The notes: generated by a model from the sequence alone, not told the origin. A DNA stretch of 64,000 nucleotides from Clostridiales bacterium (GCA_017569285.1 CP069419.1:3196198-3260197), one strand, 5' to 3'; positions 29,897-39,072 are shown, counted from the first letter of the stretch. Numbers and translations are program-made.

Positions 29897-31510
29897 ATGG
29901 CAGCCATCGATCTCACCAAATACGGGATTTCCGGAGCGACGGAAATCATCCATAACCCGTCTTATGAATTCCTCTTCAACGAGGAAAGCAAGCCCGAACT
30001 GGAAGGCTTTGAAAAGGGAAAGCTGACCGAGCTGGGCGCGATTAACGTCATGACCGGCATCTATACCGGCCGGAGCCCCAAAGACAAGTACATCGTCATG
30101 GACGAAAATTCCAAGGATACCGTTTGGTGGACCACGGAAGGTTACAAGAATGACAACCATCCCCTGAGCGAAGAAAACTGGGCGATCCTGAAGAAGCTGG
30201 CCCAGAAGGAACTGAGCGGCAAGCGCCTGTTCGTGATGGATGCTTTCTGCGGTGCCAACAAGGATACCCGGATGGCCATCCGCTTCGTGATGGAAGTTGC
30301 CTGGCAGGCCCACTTCGTCAAGAACATGTTCATCCAGCCCTCTGAAGAAGAACTGGCTTCCTTCGAGCCGGACTTCTTCATCTACTGCGCTTCCAAGGCC
30401 AAGGTGGAAGACTACAAGGCGATGGGCCTGAACTCCGAGACTGCGGTTGCCTTCAACATCACGAGCCGTGAACAGGTCATCCTGAACACCTGGTACGGCG
30501 GCGAAATGAAGAAGGGTATGTTCTCCATGATGAACTACTACCTGCCGCTGAAGGGCATTGCTTCCATGCACTGCTCCGCCAACACCGATATGGAAGGCAA
30601 GAACACTGCCATCTTCTTCGGCCTCTCCGGCACCGGCAAGACCACCCTGTCCACTGATCCCAAGCGCCTGCTGATCGGCGATGACGAACACGGCTGGGAC
30701 GACAACGGCGTGTTCAACTTCGAAGGCGGCTGCTATGCCAAGGTTATCAACCTGGACAAGGATTCCGAGCCCGACATCTACAACGCCATCCGCCGCGACG
30801 CGCTGCTGGAAAACGTGACTGTTGATGAAAACGGCAAGATCGATTTCGCTGACAAGAGCGTTACCGAAAATACCCGTGTCTCCTATCCGATCGAGCATAT
30901 CGAGAAGATCGTGAAGAACGTGAATCCCGTATCTGCCGGTCCTGATGCGAAGAACGTGATCTTCCTGAGCGCGGACGCCTTCGGCGTACTGCCGCCCGTA
31001 TCTATCCTGACTGCTGAACAGACCAAGTACTACTTCCTGAGCGGCTTTACCGCGAAGCTGGCCGGTACCGAACGCGGCATTACCGAGCCGACCCCCACCT
31101 TCAGCGCCTGCTTCGGCCAGGCCTTCCTGGAACTGCATCCCACGAAGTACGCCGAAGAACTGGTCAAGAAGATGGAAAAGAGCGGCGCCAAGGCTTACCT
31201 GGTCAACACCGGATGGAACGGAACCGGCAAACGGATTTCCATCAAGGATACCCGCGGCATCATCGACGCCATCCTGAACGGTGATATCCTCAACGCGCCC
31301 ACCAAGAAGATTCCGTACTTCAACTTCGAAGTACCGACCGAACTGAAGGGCGTCGACACCGGCATCCTGGATCCCCGCGATACGTACGCTGATCCCACTG
31401 AATGGGAGAAGAAAGCGCAGGATCTGGCCGGACGCTTCATCAAGAACTTCGCCAAGTATGAGACCAACGAAGCCGGCAAGGCGCTGGTTGCTGCCGGTCC
31501 CCAGCTGTAA
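29897..31510 (+). CDS. pckA: Phosphoenolpyruvate carboxykinase (ATP)
   Basis: PckA interconverts oxaloacetate plus ATP with PEP, CO2 and ADP. In fermenting gut bacteria it often runs toward oxaloacetate, conserving ATP. The 537 residues include the Arg-Ser-Pro-Lys-Asp substrate loop (TGRSPKDKY), the kinase-1a loop GLSGTGKTT (242-250), kinase-2 LIGDDEHGW and the adenine-binding motif near the end. AAGGAGGT lies six bases before the chosen ATG; an ATG seven codons upstream precedes that site. Strongly biased codons suggest high expression. The oxaloacetate decarboxylase operon follows. Confidence 0.97.
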   Translation: MAAIDLTKYGISGATEIIHNPSYEFLFNEESKPELEGFEKGKLTELGAINVMTGIYTGRSPKDKYIVMDENSKDTVWWTTEGYKNDNHPLSEENWAILKKLAQKELSGKRLFVMDAFCGANKDTRMAIRFVMEVAWQAHFVKNMFIQPSEEELASFEPDFFIYCASKAKVEDYKAMGLNSETAVAFNITSREQVILNTWYGGEMKKGMFSMMNYYLPLKGIASMHCSANTDMEGKNTAIFFGLSGTGKTTLSTDPKRLLIGDDEHGWDDNGVFNFEGGCYAKVINLDKDSEPDIYNAIRRDALLENVTVDENGKIDFADKSVTENTRVSYPIEHIEKIVKNVNPVSAGPDAKNVIFLSADAFGVLPPVSILTAEQTKYYFLSGFTAKLAGTERGITEPTPTFSACFGQAFLELHPTKYAEELVKKMEKSGAKAYLVNTGWNGTGKRISIKDTRGIIDAILNGDILNAPTKKIPYFNFEVPTELKGVDTGILDPRDTYADPTEWEKKAQDLAGRFIKNFAKYETNEAGKALVAAGPQL

Positions 31511-31540
31511 TCGTCGGCGGAGCACCACAAGACATATCCC

Positions 31541-31568
31541 GGGATGCCGCCCTGTCGGGCGGCATCCC
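31541..31568 (+). other. Long perfect hairpin between pckA and the decarboxylase operon
   Basis: A 12-bp perfect G+C-rich stem (31541-31552 with 31557-31568) with a TGTC loop. No T-run follows, so it is not a standard terminator; an mRNA-stabilising or processing element protecting the pckA 3' end, with read-through into the next gene, fits better. Confidence 0.6.
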
Positions 31569-31607
31569 GCATGTGTTCAATAAAATCATTTGATCGGGGA
31601 GTAAAGT

Positions 31608-33014
31608 ATGAGCAAGAGATTAGTACAGTTTACGGAAACCGTGATGCGGGATGCCAACCAGAGCCTGATGGCGACCCGGATGCCCTATGCGGACTTTGCG
31701 GAAATCCTGCCGACCATGGACAAGGCCGGTTACTACTCTGTGGAATGCTGGGGCGGTGCGACGTTTGACAGCTGCCTGCGGTACCTCAATGAGGATCCGT
31801 GGGAAAGGCTGCGGAACATCCGCAAGAACATGCCGAACACCCGGCTGCAGATGCTGCTGCGCGGACAGAACCTGCTCGGCTACAAGCATTACCATGATGA
31901 CGTGGTGGAAAAGTTTGTTGAGCTGAGCATCAAGAACGGAATTGACATCATCCGGATCTTTGATGCGCTGAACGACTTCCGCAACCTTGGCACTGCCCTG
32001 GATGCGGTGAAAAAGTATGCCACCGACCGGACCATCGCTTCCGGCTGCATCAGCTATACCCAGAGCCCTGTGCACACGGTTGAGAAGTACGTTGAGATGT
32101 GCAAGGAACTCGTGAAGATGGGCTTTGACACGCTGTGCCTGAAGGACATGGCCGGCACGATGAGTCCTTTTGAAGCGGAAGGCCTGATCAAGGGGATCAA
32201 GGACGCCGTGGGTGACGTTCCTGTTATCCTGCATACCCACTGCACGACCGGTATGGCTTACATGACCCTGACCAAGGCGATTGAGAGCGGTGTGGACGTA
32301 ATTGATACTGCCACGAGCTGCTTCTCCAACGGTACGAGCCAGGCTGCGACCGAGACCCTGTTCTATGCAGCCCAGCAGTATGGTATTGAAACCGGACTGA
32401 ATGAAAAGGTCATCAACCAGGTGAATGATTTCTTCAAGCCTCTGAAGCAGAAGTACATCGATACCGGCCTGATCAACCCGAAGAGCATGGGAACCGACAG
32501 CCAGGCGCTTGTTTACAAGGTACCCGGCGGCATGCTGAGCAACATGATTGCCAACCTGAAAGACATGAATGCCATGGACAAGTTCGATGAAGCACTGCTG
32601 GAGATCCCTGCGGTCCGCAAGGACCTTGGATATCCGCCGCTGGTCACGCCCCTGAGCCAGATGGTCGGCAACCAGGCGGTTACCAATGTGCTGGTGGGCG
32701 AACGCTACAAGAACATTTCCAATGAGGTCAAGAACTACTTCAAGGGTGAATACGGCATTGCGCCTGCTCCCGTTGATGAAGCGCTGCAGGCCAAGATCCT
32801 CGGTGAGGGCGGGAAGCCCATCGACTGCCGGATCGAGGACAGCAAGCGGACCGGAGAAGACTTTGCAAAGGCCAAGGAAGCCCTGGGTGACCTGGCAGAG
32901 AGCGAAGAGGACCTGATGAGCTGGATTTGTTTCCCGGCCCAGGCGGAGAAGTACCTGAAGGACCGGAAAGCCGATCGCGAAAAAGTTGTGAAGTACACCA
33001 TCGAAGAGGCGTAA
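31608..33014 (+). CDS. oadA: Oxaloacetate decarboxylase carboxyltransferase (alpha) subunit
   Basis: This subunit moves the carboxyl group of oxaloacetate to biotin, releasing pyruvate. The 468 residues form the DRE-TIM-like barrel with TVMRDANQS near the start, the lysine in CLKDMAGT that binds CO2, and the metal site HTHCTTG, followed by the conserved helical C-domain. No biotinyl domain is present at the end; the biotin carrier is a separate gene two places on. Pyruvate carboxylase B subunit is an alternative reading, disfavoured by the beta and gamma membrane-subunit genes in the same operon. Confidence 0.93.
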   Translation: MSKRLVQFTETVMRDANQSLMATRMPYADFAEILPTMDKAGYYSVECWGGATFDSCLRYLNEDPWERLRNIRKNMPNTRLQMLLRGQNLLGYKHYHDDVVEKFVELSIKNGIDIIRIFDALNDFRNLGTALDAVKKYATDRTIASGCISYTQSPVHTVEKYVEMCKELVKMGFDTLCLKDMAGTMSPFEAEGLIKGIKDAVGDVPVILHTHCTTGMAYMTLTKAIESGVDVIDTATSCFSNGTSQAATETLFYAAQQYGIETGLNEKVINQVNDFFKPLKQKYIDTGLINPKSMGTDSQALVYKVPGGMLSNMIANLKDMNAMDKFDEALLEIPAVRKDLGYPPLVTPLSQMVGNQAVTNVLVGERYKNISNEVKNYFKGEYGIAPAPVDEALQAKILGEGGKPIDCRIEDSKRTGEDFAKAKEALGDLAESEEDLMSWICFPAQAEKYLKDRKADREKVVKYTIEEA

Positions 33015-33026
33015 GGAGGCGGACAA

Positions 33027-33437
33027 ATGAGTTTTGCTTTTGCTGAAGAGATCGCCAGCGAAGCGGCCGAACAGGTTGCGGAAGCTGCGGAAGCAGCGAC
33101 CAAGCGCATGACGCTCGATATGGGCAACAATCTTCTGTACGCTATCCTGGGGTATCTCGTCGTGTTTGTCGGACTGACCCTGCTGATGGCGGTGATTATC
33201 ATCGTCGGCAAGATTATGGTGGCAAAGGCGAAGAAGCCCGCAGCAGTTCCTGCCGCAGAAACTGCGAAAGCCGCTGTGCCGGAAGCTCCGAAACAGCTGG
33301 CTCCCGGAAGCGCCGGTGATGTGAAACTGTATGACACCGATCCGCGGGACGCGGCCATGATCATGGCCATCGTGGCGGACAAGCTCCAGAAACCCCTGAA
33401 CGAACTTCGGTTCGTATCCATCAAGGAGGTCAAATAA
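33027..33437 (+). CDS. Decarboxylase gamma-type small membrane subunit (OadG-like)
   Basis: A 136-residue protein with one membrane helix (about 36-60), an Ala/Pro/Lys-rich linker, and a short conserved cytosolic end. OadG proteins join the cytosolic carboxyltransferase to the membrane beta subunit. The extended N-terminus (Glu/Ala-rich) and the C-terminal tail are longer than in enterobacterial OadG. Position between alpha and the biotin carrier, with gaps of 12 and 2 bases, supports the assignment more than sequence does. Confidence 0.8.
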   Translation: MSFAFAEEIASEAAEQVAEAAEAATKRMTLDMGNNLLYAILGYLVVFVGLTLLMAVIIIVGKIMVAKAKKPAAVPAAETAKAAVPEAPKQLAPGSAGDVKLYDTDPRDAAMIMAIVADKLQKPLNELRFVSIKEVK

Positions 33438-33439
33438 CC

Positions 33440-33838
33440 ATGAAGTACAAAGTTACCCTGAAGGGCAAAACATACGAAGTCGAAGTGAACCAGGGAGAGG
33501 CGATGATCCTGGACGAATATGAAGCATATGCTCCGGCGCCTGCCGCTGCTCCGGCATCTGCTGCTGCTCCCGCCGCTGCCCCGGCAGCTGCTCCTGCTCC
33601 CGCAGCCGCCCCTGTGGCTGCTGCCGGTGAACAGGTAACTTCCCCCATGCCCGGAACCATCGTAAAAGTAAACGTCAAAGCCGGACAGGCTGTGAAGAGC
33701 GGTGAAGTACTGGCCGTACTGGAAGCAATGAAGATGGAAAACGAGATCATGGCGCCGCATGACGCCACTGTAGTGCAGGTGCTGGCGGATGTTGGCACGA
33801 AGGTGGATACCGGAACGCCGATCATCGTACTGGGATAA
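33440..33838 (+). CDS. Biotin carboxyl carrier subunit of the decarboxylase
   Basis: A 132-residue carrier protein. The N-terminal 30 residues are a small docking segment, then an Ala-Pro-rich flexible linker (about 34-62), then the biotinyl domain with the biotinylated lysine in EAMKMEN and the half-motif MPGTIVKV. It shuttles the carboxyl group from the alpha subunit to the membrane beta subunit. Its stand-alone form matches the Gram-positive MmdC/GcdC type rather than the alpha-fused enterobacterial type. Confidence 0.93.
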   Translation: MKYKVTLKGKTYEVEVNQGEAMILDEYEAYAPAPAAAPASAAAPAAAPAAAPAPAAAPVAAAGEQVTSPMPGTIVKVNVKAGQAVKSGEVLAVLEAMKMENEIMAPHDATVVQVLADVGTKVDTGTPIIVLG

Positions 33839-33856
33839 GGGGGAGGAAGACAGAAG

Positions 33857-35086
33857 ATGTTTGATTCCCTTTTACAACTCATTTCCGAATCCGGATTCGC
33901 AGGATTTTTCTCCAATCCGGACGGATGGCGCAACCTGGTGATGATTGCCCTGGCATGCGTGCTGCTGTACCTGGGCATCAAAAAGCAGTATGAGCCCCTG
34001 CTGATGGTCGGCATCGCGGTCGGCTGCCTGCTGGCCAATGTCAGCTCTGTATTCATGACCTCCGATGGATCCCTGCCGGATGCCCTGTATCACCAGAGCC
34101 TTTGGGATGCGTTCCTGGACCATTCCTCGCCGTACTATCATGATTACGGCCATATCCTGGCAACCGGCGGCCTGATTGATATCCTGTATATCGGCGTCAA
34201 GGCCGGCATCTATCCCTGCCTGATCTTCATGGGCATCGGCGCGATGACTGACTTTGGTCCGCTGATTTCCAACCCGAAGAGCCTCCTGCTCGGCGCGGCC
34301 GCGCAGTTCGGCGTATTCTTTGCCTTCTTCGGCGCGAACCTGCTGGGCTTTGATGCGCAGCAGTCTGCTTCCATCGGCATCATCGGCGGCGCGGACGGCC
34401 CGACGGCGATCCTGACAACCACCAAGCTGGCCCCGGAACTGCTGGGCCCGATTGCCGTGGCTGCCTACAGCTACATGGCCCTGATCCCGATGATTCAGCC
34501 CCCGATTATGAAAGCGCTGACCACTGAGAAGGAGCGCAGCGTCAAGATGACGCAGCTGCGTGAAGTCACCAAGACGGAAAAGATCCTGTTCCCGATTATC
34601 GTGACGATCTTCGTTGTGCTGCTGCTGCCCTCCACTGCGCCCCTCATCGGATGCCTGATGTTCGGCAACCTGCTGAAGGAAAGCGGAGTCACCGAACGGC
34701 TGAGCGATGTGGCGCAGAATGCACTGATGAACATCGTGACCCTGTTCCTGGGCATCAGCGTCGGAGCGACAATGGTCGGCTCCCGCTTCCTGCAGCTTGA
34801 TACCATCAAAATCGTTGTGCTGGGCCTGATCGCTTTCGCTTTCAGCACAATCGGCGGCCTGCTGGTCGGCAAGCTGATGTACAAGCTGAGCGGCGGCAAG
34901 ATCAATCCGCTGATCGGTTCTGCGGGTGTTTCCGCTGTTCCGATGGCTGCCCGTGTTTCCCAGCGCGAAGGCCAGAAGGCCAATCCGTCCAATTTCCTGC
35001 TGATGCATGCCATGGGTCCGAATGTGGCAGGTGTTATCGGCAGCGCGATTGCAGCCGGATTCCTGATCAAGATGTTCGGCGGCTGA
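33857..35086 (+). CDS. oadB: Sodium-translocating decarboxylase beta subunit
   Basis: The membrane subunit that decarboxylates carboxybiotin and pumps Na+ outward. The 409 residues are strongly hydrophobic with about nine to eleven helices, and show the conserved blocks GIGAMTDFGPLISNPK, the IGIIGGADGPTA motif containing the Na+-binding aspartate, and NFLLMHAMGPNVAGVIGSA at the end. The reaction specificity (oxaloacetate, methylmalonyl-CoA or glutaconyl-CoA) is set by the alpha subunit, here of the oxaloacetate kind. Confidence 0.95.
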   Translation: MFDSLLQLISESGFAGFFSNPDGWRNLVMIALACVLLYLGIKKQYEPLLMVGIAVGCLLANVSSVFMTSDGSLPDALYHQSLWDAFLDHSSPYYHDYGHILATGGLIDILYIGVKAGIYPCLIFMGIGAMTDFGPLISNPKSLLLGAAAQFGVFFAFFGANLLGFDAQQSASIGIIGGADGPTAILTTTKLAPELLGPIAVAAYSYMALIPMIQPPIMKALTTEKERSVKMTQLREVTKTEKILFPIIVTIFVVLLLPSTAPLIGCLMFGNLLKESGVTERLSDVAQNALMNIVTLFLGISVGATMVGSRFLQLDTIKIVVLGLIAFAFSTIGGLLVGKLMYKLSGGKINPLIGSAGVSAVPMAARVSQREGQKANPSNFLLMHAMGPNVAGVIGSAIAAGFLIKMFGG

Positions 35087-35103
35087 CCTTAACCGGTTTT
35101 ATG

Positions 35104-35133
35104 AAGCCCTTGCAGAAGTGCAAGGGCTTTTAT
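35104..35133 (+). terminator. Terminator after the decarboxylase operon
   Basis: An 11-bp stem (35104-35114 with 35119-35129) with GAAG loop followed by TTAT. The T-run is short, but position at the operon end and stem strength support it. Confidence 0.75.
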
Positions 35134-35135
35134 CG

Positions 35136-35164
35136 TTGAATTCAAAATACAAAAGATGTACAAT
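35136..35164 (+). promoter_or_regulatory. Sigma-A promoter for the YitT gene
   Basis: TTGAAT (35136-35141), 17 bases, TACAAT (35159-35164), directly after the preceding terminator. Confidence 0.75.
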
Positions 35165-35201
35165 ACGAGCTGAAACATCCGGAATGAAACGAGGAAACCG
35201 C

Positions 35202-36089
35202 ATGCATTATGTGAGCAGACTGAAAAATCCGGCAGCCCAGTATGCCGTGATTGCTGCAGCCGCAGTTCTGATGGCCGTGAACTACTATGTTTTCATTCTC
35301 CCGAATCAGTTCGCCCCATCCGGCCTTGGCGGCATCAACACCATGATCCAGTATGTATTCCATTTCAGCGTCGGTTATATGACACTGATCCTGAATATTC
35401 CGCTGGCAATCATCTGCTGGTACCGGATTGACCGGTCCTTTGTTTTGAAAACCCTGGTGAGCGTTGCGGTTTTTTCCGGTGTACTCCTGCTGATGCAGGA
35501 GGGAATTATCCCGGCTGAACGTTTCATCTATCATACGGAGGATGGAAAAAGCACGCTGCTGGCTCCGGTGGCTGCCGGCACCGTAAACGGAATCATTGAG
35601 GCTTTTTCCCTTCAATGCGGCGGGAGCACCGGCGGTATGGATTATATATCCGCGCTGATCCATAAGCGGAAGCCAGCCTATTCCATGACCCATATCACCT
35701 TTACAATCAATATTGTCATTGCCGCTGTTTCCTATATCGTATATGATTTCCGGATTGAACCGGTCATCCTGTGCATCATTTACGCCCTGATCACCACACG
35801 GATGTGCGATTTTATCATGAAAGGCGGACATGAAGCCCTTCGGGTGGAAATGATTACATCCCATCCGGATGAAATCACGAAGCGGATAGTGAATGAGCTG
35901 CATCACAGCGCTACGATCATCCAGGCAGAGGGCGGATATACCCACCAGGGGAAAACCATGCTGGTAAGCGTAATCGGAAAGCACCAGATCACCGATATGA
36001 CCCGGATCCTCAGTGAATACCCGGATACGTTCGCATGTGTATCCAGCGTAAGTGATACAGTCGGCAACTTCAACCGGAAATATCCATAA
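35202..36089 (+). CDS. YitT family membrane protein
   Basis: A 295-residue protein with five to six hydrophobic helices (DUF161-type blocks, including FAPSGLGGINTMIQYVFH and GGSTGGMDYIS) and a C-terminal cytosolic DUF2179 domain (about 205-290; THQGKTMLVSVI is its core). Its transported substrate is not known. The start has GAGG seven bases upstream; the frame is open further but lacks a ribosome site. It is a single-gene unit with its own promoter and terminator. Confidence 0.9.
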   Translation: MHYVSRLKNPAAQYAVIAAAAVLMAVNYYVFILPNQFAPSGLGGINTMIQYVFHFSVGYMTLILNIPLAIICWYRIDRSFVLKTLVSVAVFSGVLLLMQEGIIPAERFIYHTEDGKSTLLAPVAAGTVNGIIEAFSLQCGGSTGGMDYISALIHKRKPAYSMTHITFTINIVIAAVSYIVYDFRIEPVILCIIYALITTRMCDFIMKGGHEALRVEMITSHPDEITKRIVNELHHSATIIQAEGGYTHQGKTMLVSVIGKHQITDMTRILSEYPDTFACVSSVSDTVGNFNRKYP

Positions 36090-36090
36090 A

Positions 36091-36121
36091 AAGCACGGGG
36101 CAGGGAACTGCCCCGTGTTTC
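36091..36121. terminator. Bidirectional terminator between yitT-like and ABC exporter genes
   Basis: A 10-bp stem (36094-36103 with 36108-36117) with GGAA loop. Plus strand continues TTTC; minus strand continues GCTTTTTATGG. It lies between two convergent genes. Confidence 0.82.
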
Positions 36122-36141
36122 ACATGATACAGATAATCAAT

Positions 36142-37941
36142 TTATACAATTCCTGCATTTGCACGGAACTGAAGCTGATACAGGTCATAATACATGCCCT
36201 GCTTCGCCATCAGTTCTTCATGGGTACCCTGCTCAACAATTTTACCGTCACTGACCACGGCAATTTCATCCGCATTCTTGATGGTGGAAAGGCGATGGGC
36301 CACCACCAGTGTTGTACGGCCTTTGCAGAGTTCATCCAGGGCCTGCTGGATCAGGATCTCTGTGGTATTGTCCAGCGCGCTGGTTGCTTCATCCAGAATC
36401 AGGATCGGCGGATTCTTCAGGAAAACCCGGGCAATGGAAAGGCGCTGTTTCTGCCCGCCGGAGAGACGAACCCCCCGTTCGCCGATATTCGTATCATATC
36501 CGTTCGGAAGTGACATGATGTAATCGTGGATATTCGCGCGTTTCGCCGCCAGAATGATTTCTTCATCCGTTGCATCCAGCTTCCCATAGCGGATGTTTTC
36601 CTTCATGCTGTCATTGAACAGATAGATATCCTGCTGGACAATCCCGATATTCCGGCGTACGCTTTCCAGCGTCAGGGAATGGATTTCCTTTCCGTCCAGC
36701 AGGATTTTGCCGCTCATAACGTCATAAAAGTGCGGAATCAGGTGGCAGATGGTCGTTTTCCCGCCGCCGCTTGGCCCCACCAGTGCAAAGGTTTTTCCTT
36801 TTTCAATATCCAGGTCCACGTGGCGAAGGACATTCTTGTCTTCATCATAGGCATAGCTGACATCCCGGAACTCAATATGGCCTTCAAGGACGCCGGCATC
36901 AGCAGCATCCGGGCAGTCGGTTTCCGGTTTCTCATCCATCATTTCACAGAAACGCTCGAAACCGGTAATTCCGTTCTCAAACTGTTCCATGAAGTTGATC
37001 AGCGTCATTACCGGACCGATGAACATATTGACGGAAACAATGAAAGCAGAGTAGTCCCCGAAACGGATCTGGCCATTATACAGGAACAGGCCGCCGGCGA
37101 TCAGCACTACAACATTGAACACATCGGTCACAAAAGTGTTGCCGCTGTGGAAACGGCCCATGGCACTGTAGGCCGCTTTGCGGGCAACCTGGAATTTCCC
37201 GTTTCCGACTTCGAACTTTTCCTTCTCTTTATCCGCGTTGGTAAAAGCCTTGGTAACCCGGATACCGGATATGGAGCTTTCCATGCTGGCGTTGATTTCC
37301 GCAATTGCTGTACGGGAATCCCGGAAAGCCTTCCGCATTTTTTTGCGCAGGCTGTAGGAAATAACCAGCAGGAAGGGAACACAGGCAAACACGATCAGGG
37401 TCAGCCAGATATTGATTGTGCTCAGGTACACAAAAGCAAATGAAATACTCAGGAACGAGATGATCAGGTTTTCCGGACCGTGATGGGCCAGTTCAACCAC
37501 CTCAAAAAGGTCGTTTGTCATGCGGGTCATAATTTTTCCGGTTTCATGGTTATCAAAAAAGGAATAGGGAAGCGTTTCCAGATGCGCAAACAGGTCGGTC
37601 CGCATCCGGGCCTGCATGTATACGCCCATCATATGTCCCTGGTACTGGATAAAATAGTTGAGCATCATTTTGACAAAGTAGAGCAGAAGAAGCGCCAGGC
37701 CGAAGATTACAATCATCCTGTACTGACGTTCCGGGATCAGGGTATTCAGCATGGTCCGCGTTATAATCGGATATACCACACCGATGGCTGAAACAAGCAA
37801 AGCAGCCCCCATATCCATGGCAAACAGCTTCCTGTGCGGTTTGTAATAGGAGATGAAACGCCTGAGGAGCCCTCTGGTTTGTTTGACACTCCGTCTGGAA
37901 TTCTCTTCGTGCTGTGACATTTTTCCATACTCAGCTTTCAT
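36142..37941 (-). CDS. ABC exporter, fused permease and ATPase (MsbA/BmrA-like)
   Basis: A 599-residue half-transporter that would work as a homodimer or with a partner. Six helices occupy about 30-310, followed by the nucleotide-binding domain with Walker A GPSGGGKT, Q-loop VQQDIYLF, signature LSGGQKQRLSIARVFL, Walker B ILILDEATSALD and switch His in VAHRLST. I start at the second in-frame ATG because GGAG lies about eight bases before it. Substrate (lipid, drug or peptide) cannot be told. No partner gene is adjacent. Confidence 0.92.
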   Translation of the reverse strand: MKAEYGKMSQHEENSRRSVKQTRGLLRRFISYYKPHRKLFAMDMGAALLVSAIGVVYPIITRTMLNTLIPERQYRMIVIFGLALLLLYFVKMMLNYFIQYQGHMMGVYMQARMRTDLFAHLETLPYSFFDNHETGKIMTRMTNDLFEVVELAHHGPENLIISFLSISFAFVYLSTINIWLTLIVFACVPFLLVISYSLRKKMRKAFRDSRTAIAEINASMESSISGIRVTKAFTNADKEKEKFEVGNGKFQVARKAAYSAMGRFHSGNTFVTDVFNVVVLIAGGLFLYNGQIRFGDYSAFIVSVNMFIGPVMTLINFMEQFENGITGFERFCEMMDEKPETDCPDAADAGVLEGHIEFRDVSYAYDEDKNVLRHVDLDIEKGKTFALVGPSGGGKTTICHLIPHFYDVMSGKILLDGKEIHSLTLESVRRNIGIVQQDIYLFNDSMKENIRYGKLDATDEEIILAAKRANIHDYIMSLPNGYDTNIGERGVRLSGGQKQRLSIARVFLKNPPILILDEATSALDNTTEILIQQALDELCKGRTTLVVAHRLSTIKNADEIAVVSDGKIVEQGTHEELMAKQGMYYDLYQLQFRANAGIV

Positions 37942-38058
37942 TTGGTAATCTCCGTAAAACACGGAACAGAAAATCAATATTATGCTAAACCATGAAGCGG
38001 GCTCAAAGTCAATATATAATCATGAATTTTTTTAATTTTTCCTGTACGGAGAACACAG

Positions 38059-38087
38059 TTTACCATGGTCAAGAAATGTGATATCAT
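38059..38087 (+). promoter_or_regulatory. Extended -10 promoter before a 24-codon ORF and the methyltransferase
   Basis: TTTACC (38059-38064), 17 bases, TATCAT (38082-38087) preceded by TGA. Upstream (37942-38058) the sequence is A+T-rich with nothing else recognised. Confidence 0.5.
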
Positions 38088-38123
38088 TGCTCAGATGCCA
38101 GAAGGCATTGCAGGAGGCAATCA

Positions 38124-38198
38124 ATGAGAATCCGAGATAATTTCCCGGTGCAGTTCCGAAAGACTGACAGCAGGCAGCACCGGGAAAAACAAAGATAA
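38124..38198 (+). CDS. Possible 24-residue leader peptide
   Basis: An ATG preceded by AGGAGG with a six-base spacer opens a 24-codon frame for a basic peptide (seven Arg or Lys residues, no hydrophobic stretch). An 11-bp perfect inverted repeat (38141-38151 with 38177-38187) lies within it. It starts about 30 bases after a candidate promoter and ends 72 bases before the methyltransferase. A translated leader is plausible from the ribosome site; there is no homology evidence. Confidence 0.4.
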   Translation: MRIRDNFPVQFRKTDSRQHREKQR

Positions 38199-38270
38199 TA
38201 AGCCATGCTGCCAGGAACTGCGCCTTTCCCGGACATCCGATCCAGAAAAAAGAAAGGAATGCAGAAATAC

Positions 38271-39038
38271 ATGAATGAACAGGAACTGATTAATCGCTGG
38301 AAACAGGAAGAAAGCGTCGCGCACATTCGCGGATGGGATTTCTCCCATATCCACGGAAGATACGAAGAGGGGGAAAACATCCCCTGGGATTATGACGCTA
38401 TCGTCCGGTCTTTCCTGAAGCCGGATATGAAGCTGATGGACTACGATACCGGCGGCGGCGAATACCTGCTTTCACTGCGGCATCCGTATGAAAACACCGC
38501 GGCGACGGAAGGATATCCGCCAAACGTGGAACTGTGCCGGAAAAAGCTTATCCCGCTTGGAATCGATTTGCGGGAATGCGCTGACGCGGCACATATCCCG
38601 TTTGAAGACAGGAGCTTTGATATCGTAATCAACCGTCACGGAGATTTTGAACCGAAGGAGCTGAAGCGGATCCTGAAGCCCGGCGGAATGTTCATCATCC
38701 AGCAGGTGGGTGACAGGAACGACCGGGACCTGGTTGAAATGGTGCTTCCCGATACCGCGGTGCCGTTCGCAGGACGGAACCTGAAGGTGCAGGCGAAGGC
38801 CTTTGAAGACGCGGGATTTGAGATCCTGCATAAGGACGAAGCGTTCATGCCGATCCGGTTCTTTGACATTGGTGCGTTTGTGTGGTTTGCACGGATCATC
38901 GAATGGGAGTTTCCCGGGTTCTCCGTCGACCGGTGCGCGGAAAACCTGCTGAAGATGCAGGATAGGATCGAAACGGACGGCGTGATCGAGGGAACGACTC
39001 ACCGGTACCTGATCGTTGCAAGAAAACCGATTAATTGA
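38271..39038 (+). CDS. SAM-dependent methyltransferase (class I)
   Basis: A 255-residue class I methyltransferase. SAM motif I appears as LMDYDTGGGEYLLSL (near 57-71), the acidic strand 2 follows in Glu-Gly-Tyr-Pro-Pro-Asn, and the post-motif ADAAHIPFEDRSFDIVINRH with LKPGGMFIIQQV is the Methyltransf_11 layout of small-molecule or quinone/rRNA-type enzymes. The N-terminal Asn-Arg-Trp-Lys-Gln-Glu-Glu-Ser segment is common to a clostridial subfamily of unknown substrate. Start chosen at the ATG with AAAGGA 12 bases upstream; an ATG four codons earlier touches that site. Confidence 0.85.
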   Translation: MNEQELINRWKQEESVAHIRGWDFSHIHGRYEEGENIPWDYDAIVRSFLKPDMKLMDYDTGGGEYLLSLRHPYENTAATEGYPPNVELCRKKLIPLGIDLRECADAAHIPFEDRSFDIVINRHGDFEPKELKRILKPGGMFIIQQVGDRNDRDLVEMVLPDTAVPFAGRNLKVQAKAFEDAGFEILHKDEAFMPIRFFDIGAFVWFARIIEWEFPGFSVDRCAENLLKMQDRIETDGVIEGTTHRYLIVARKPIN

Positions 39039-39072
39039 AAAAAACAGGCGGTTCCGGGAATGGAACCGCCTG
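39038..39072 (-). terminator. Terminator of argF
   Basis: An 11-bp stem (39045-39055 with 39062-39072) around a six-base loop; read on the minus strand it is followed by seven T. On the plus strand the run is AAACTTTC, so it mainly serves argF. Confidence 0.92.

Noticed and set aside
31608..33014. Pyruvate carboxylase subunit B for the alpha subunit gene
   Set aside because: The same operon encodes the membrane beta subunit and a gamma-like protein, which pyruvate carboxylase does not use.
38084..38380. Minus-strand 98-codon frame over the leader/methyltransferase start
   Set aside because: It lacks a ribosome site, is antisense to the conserved start of the methyltransferase and has a Cys/Ser-rich composition typical of shadow frames.
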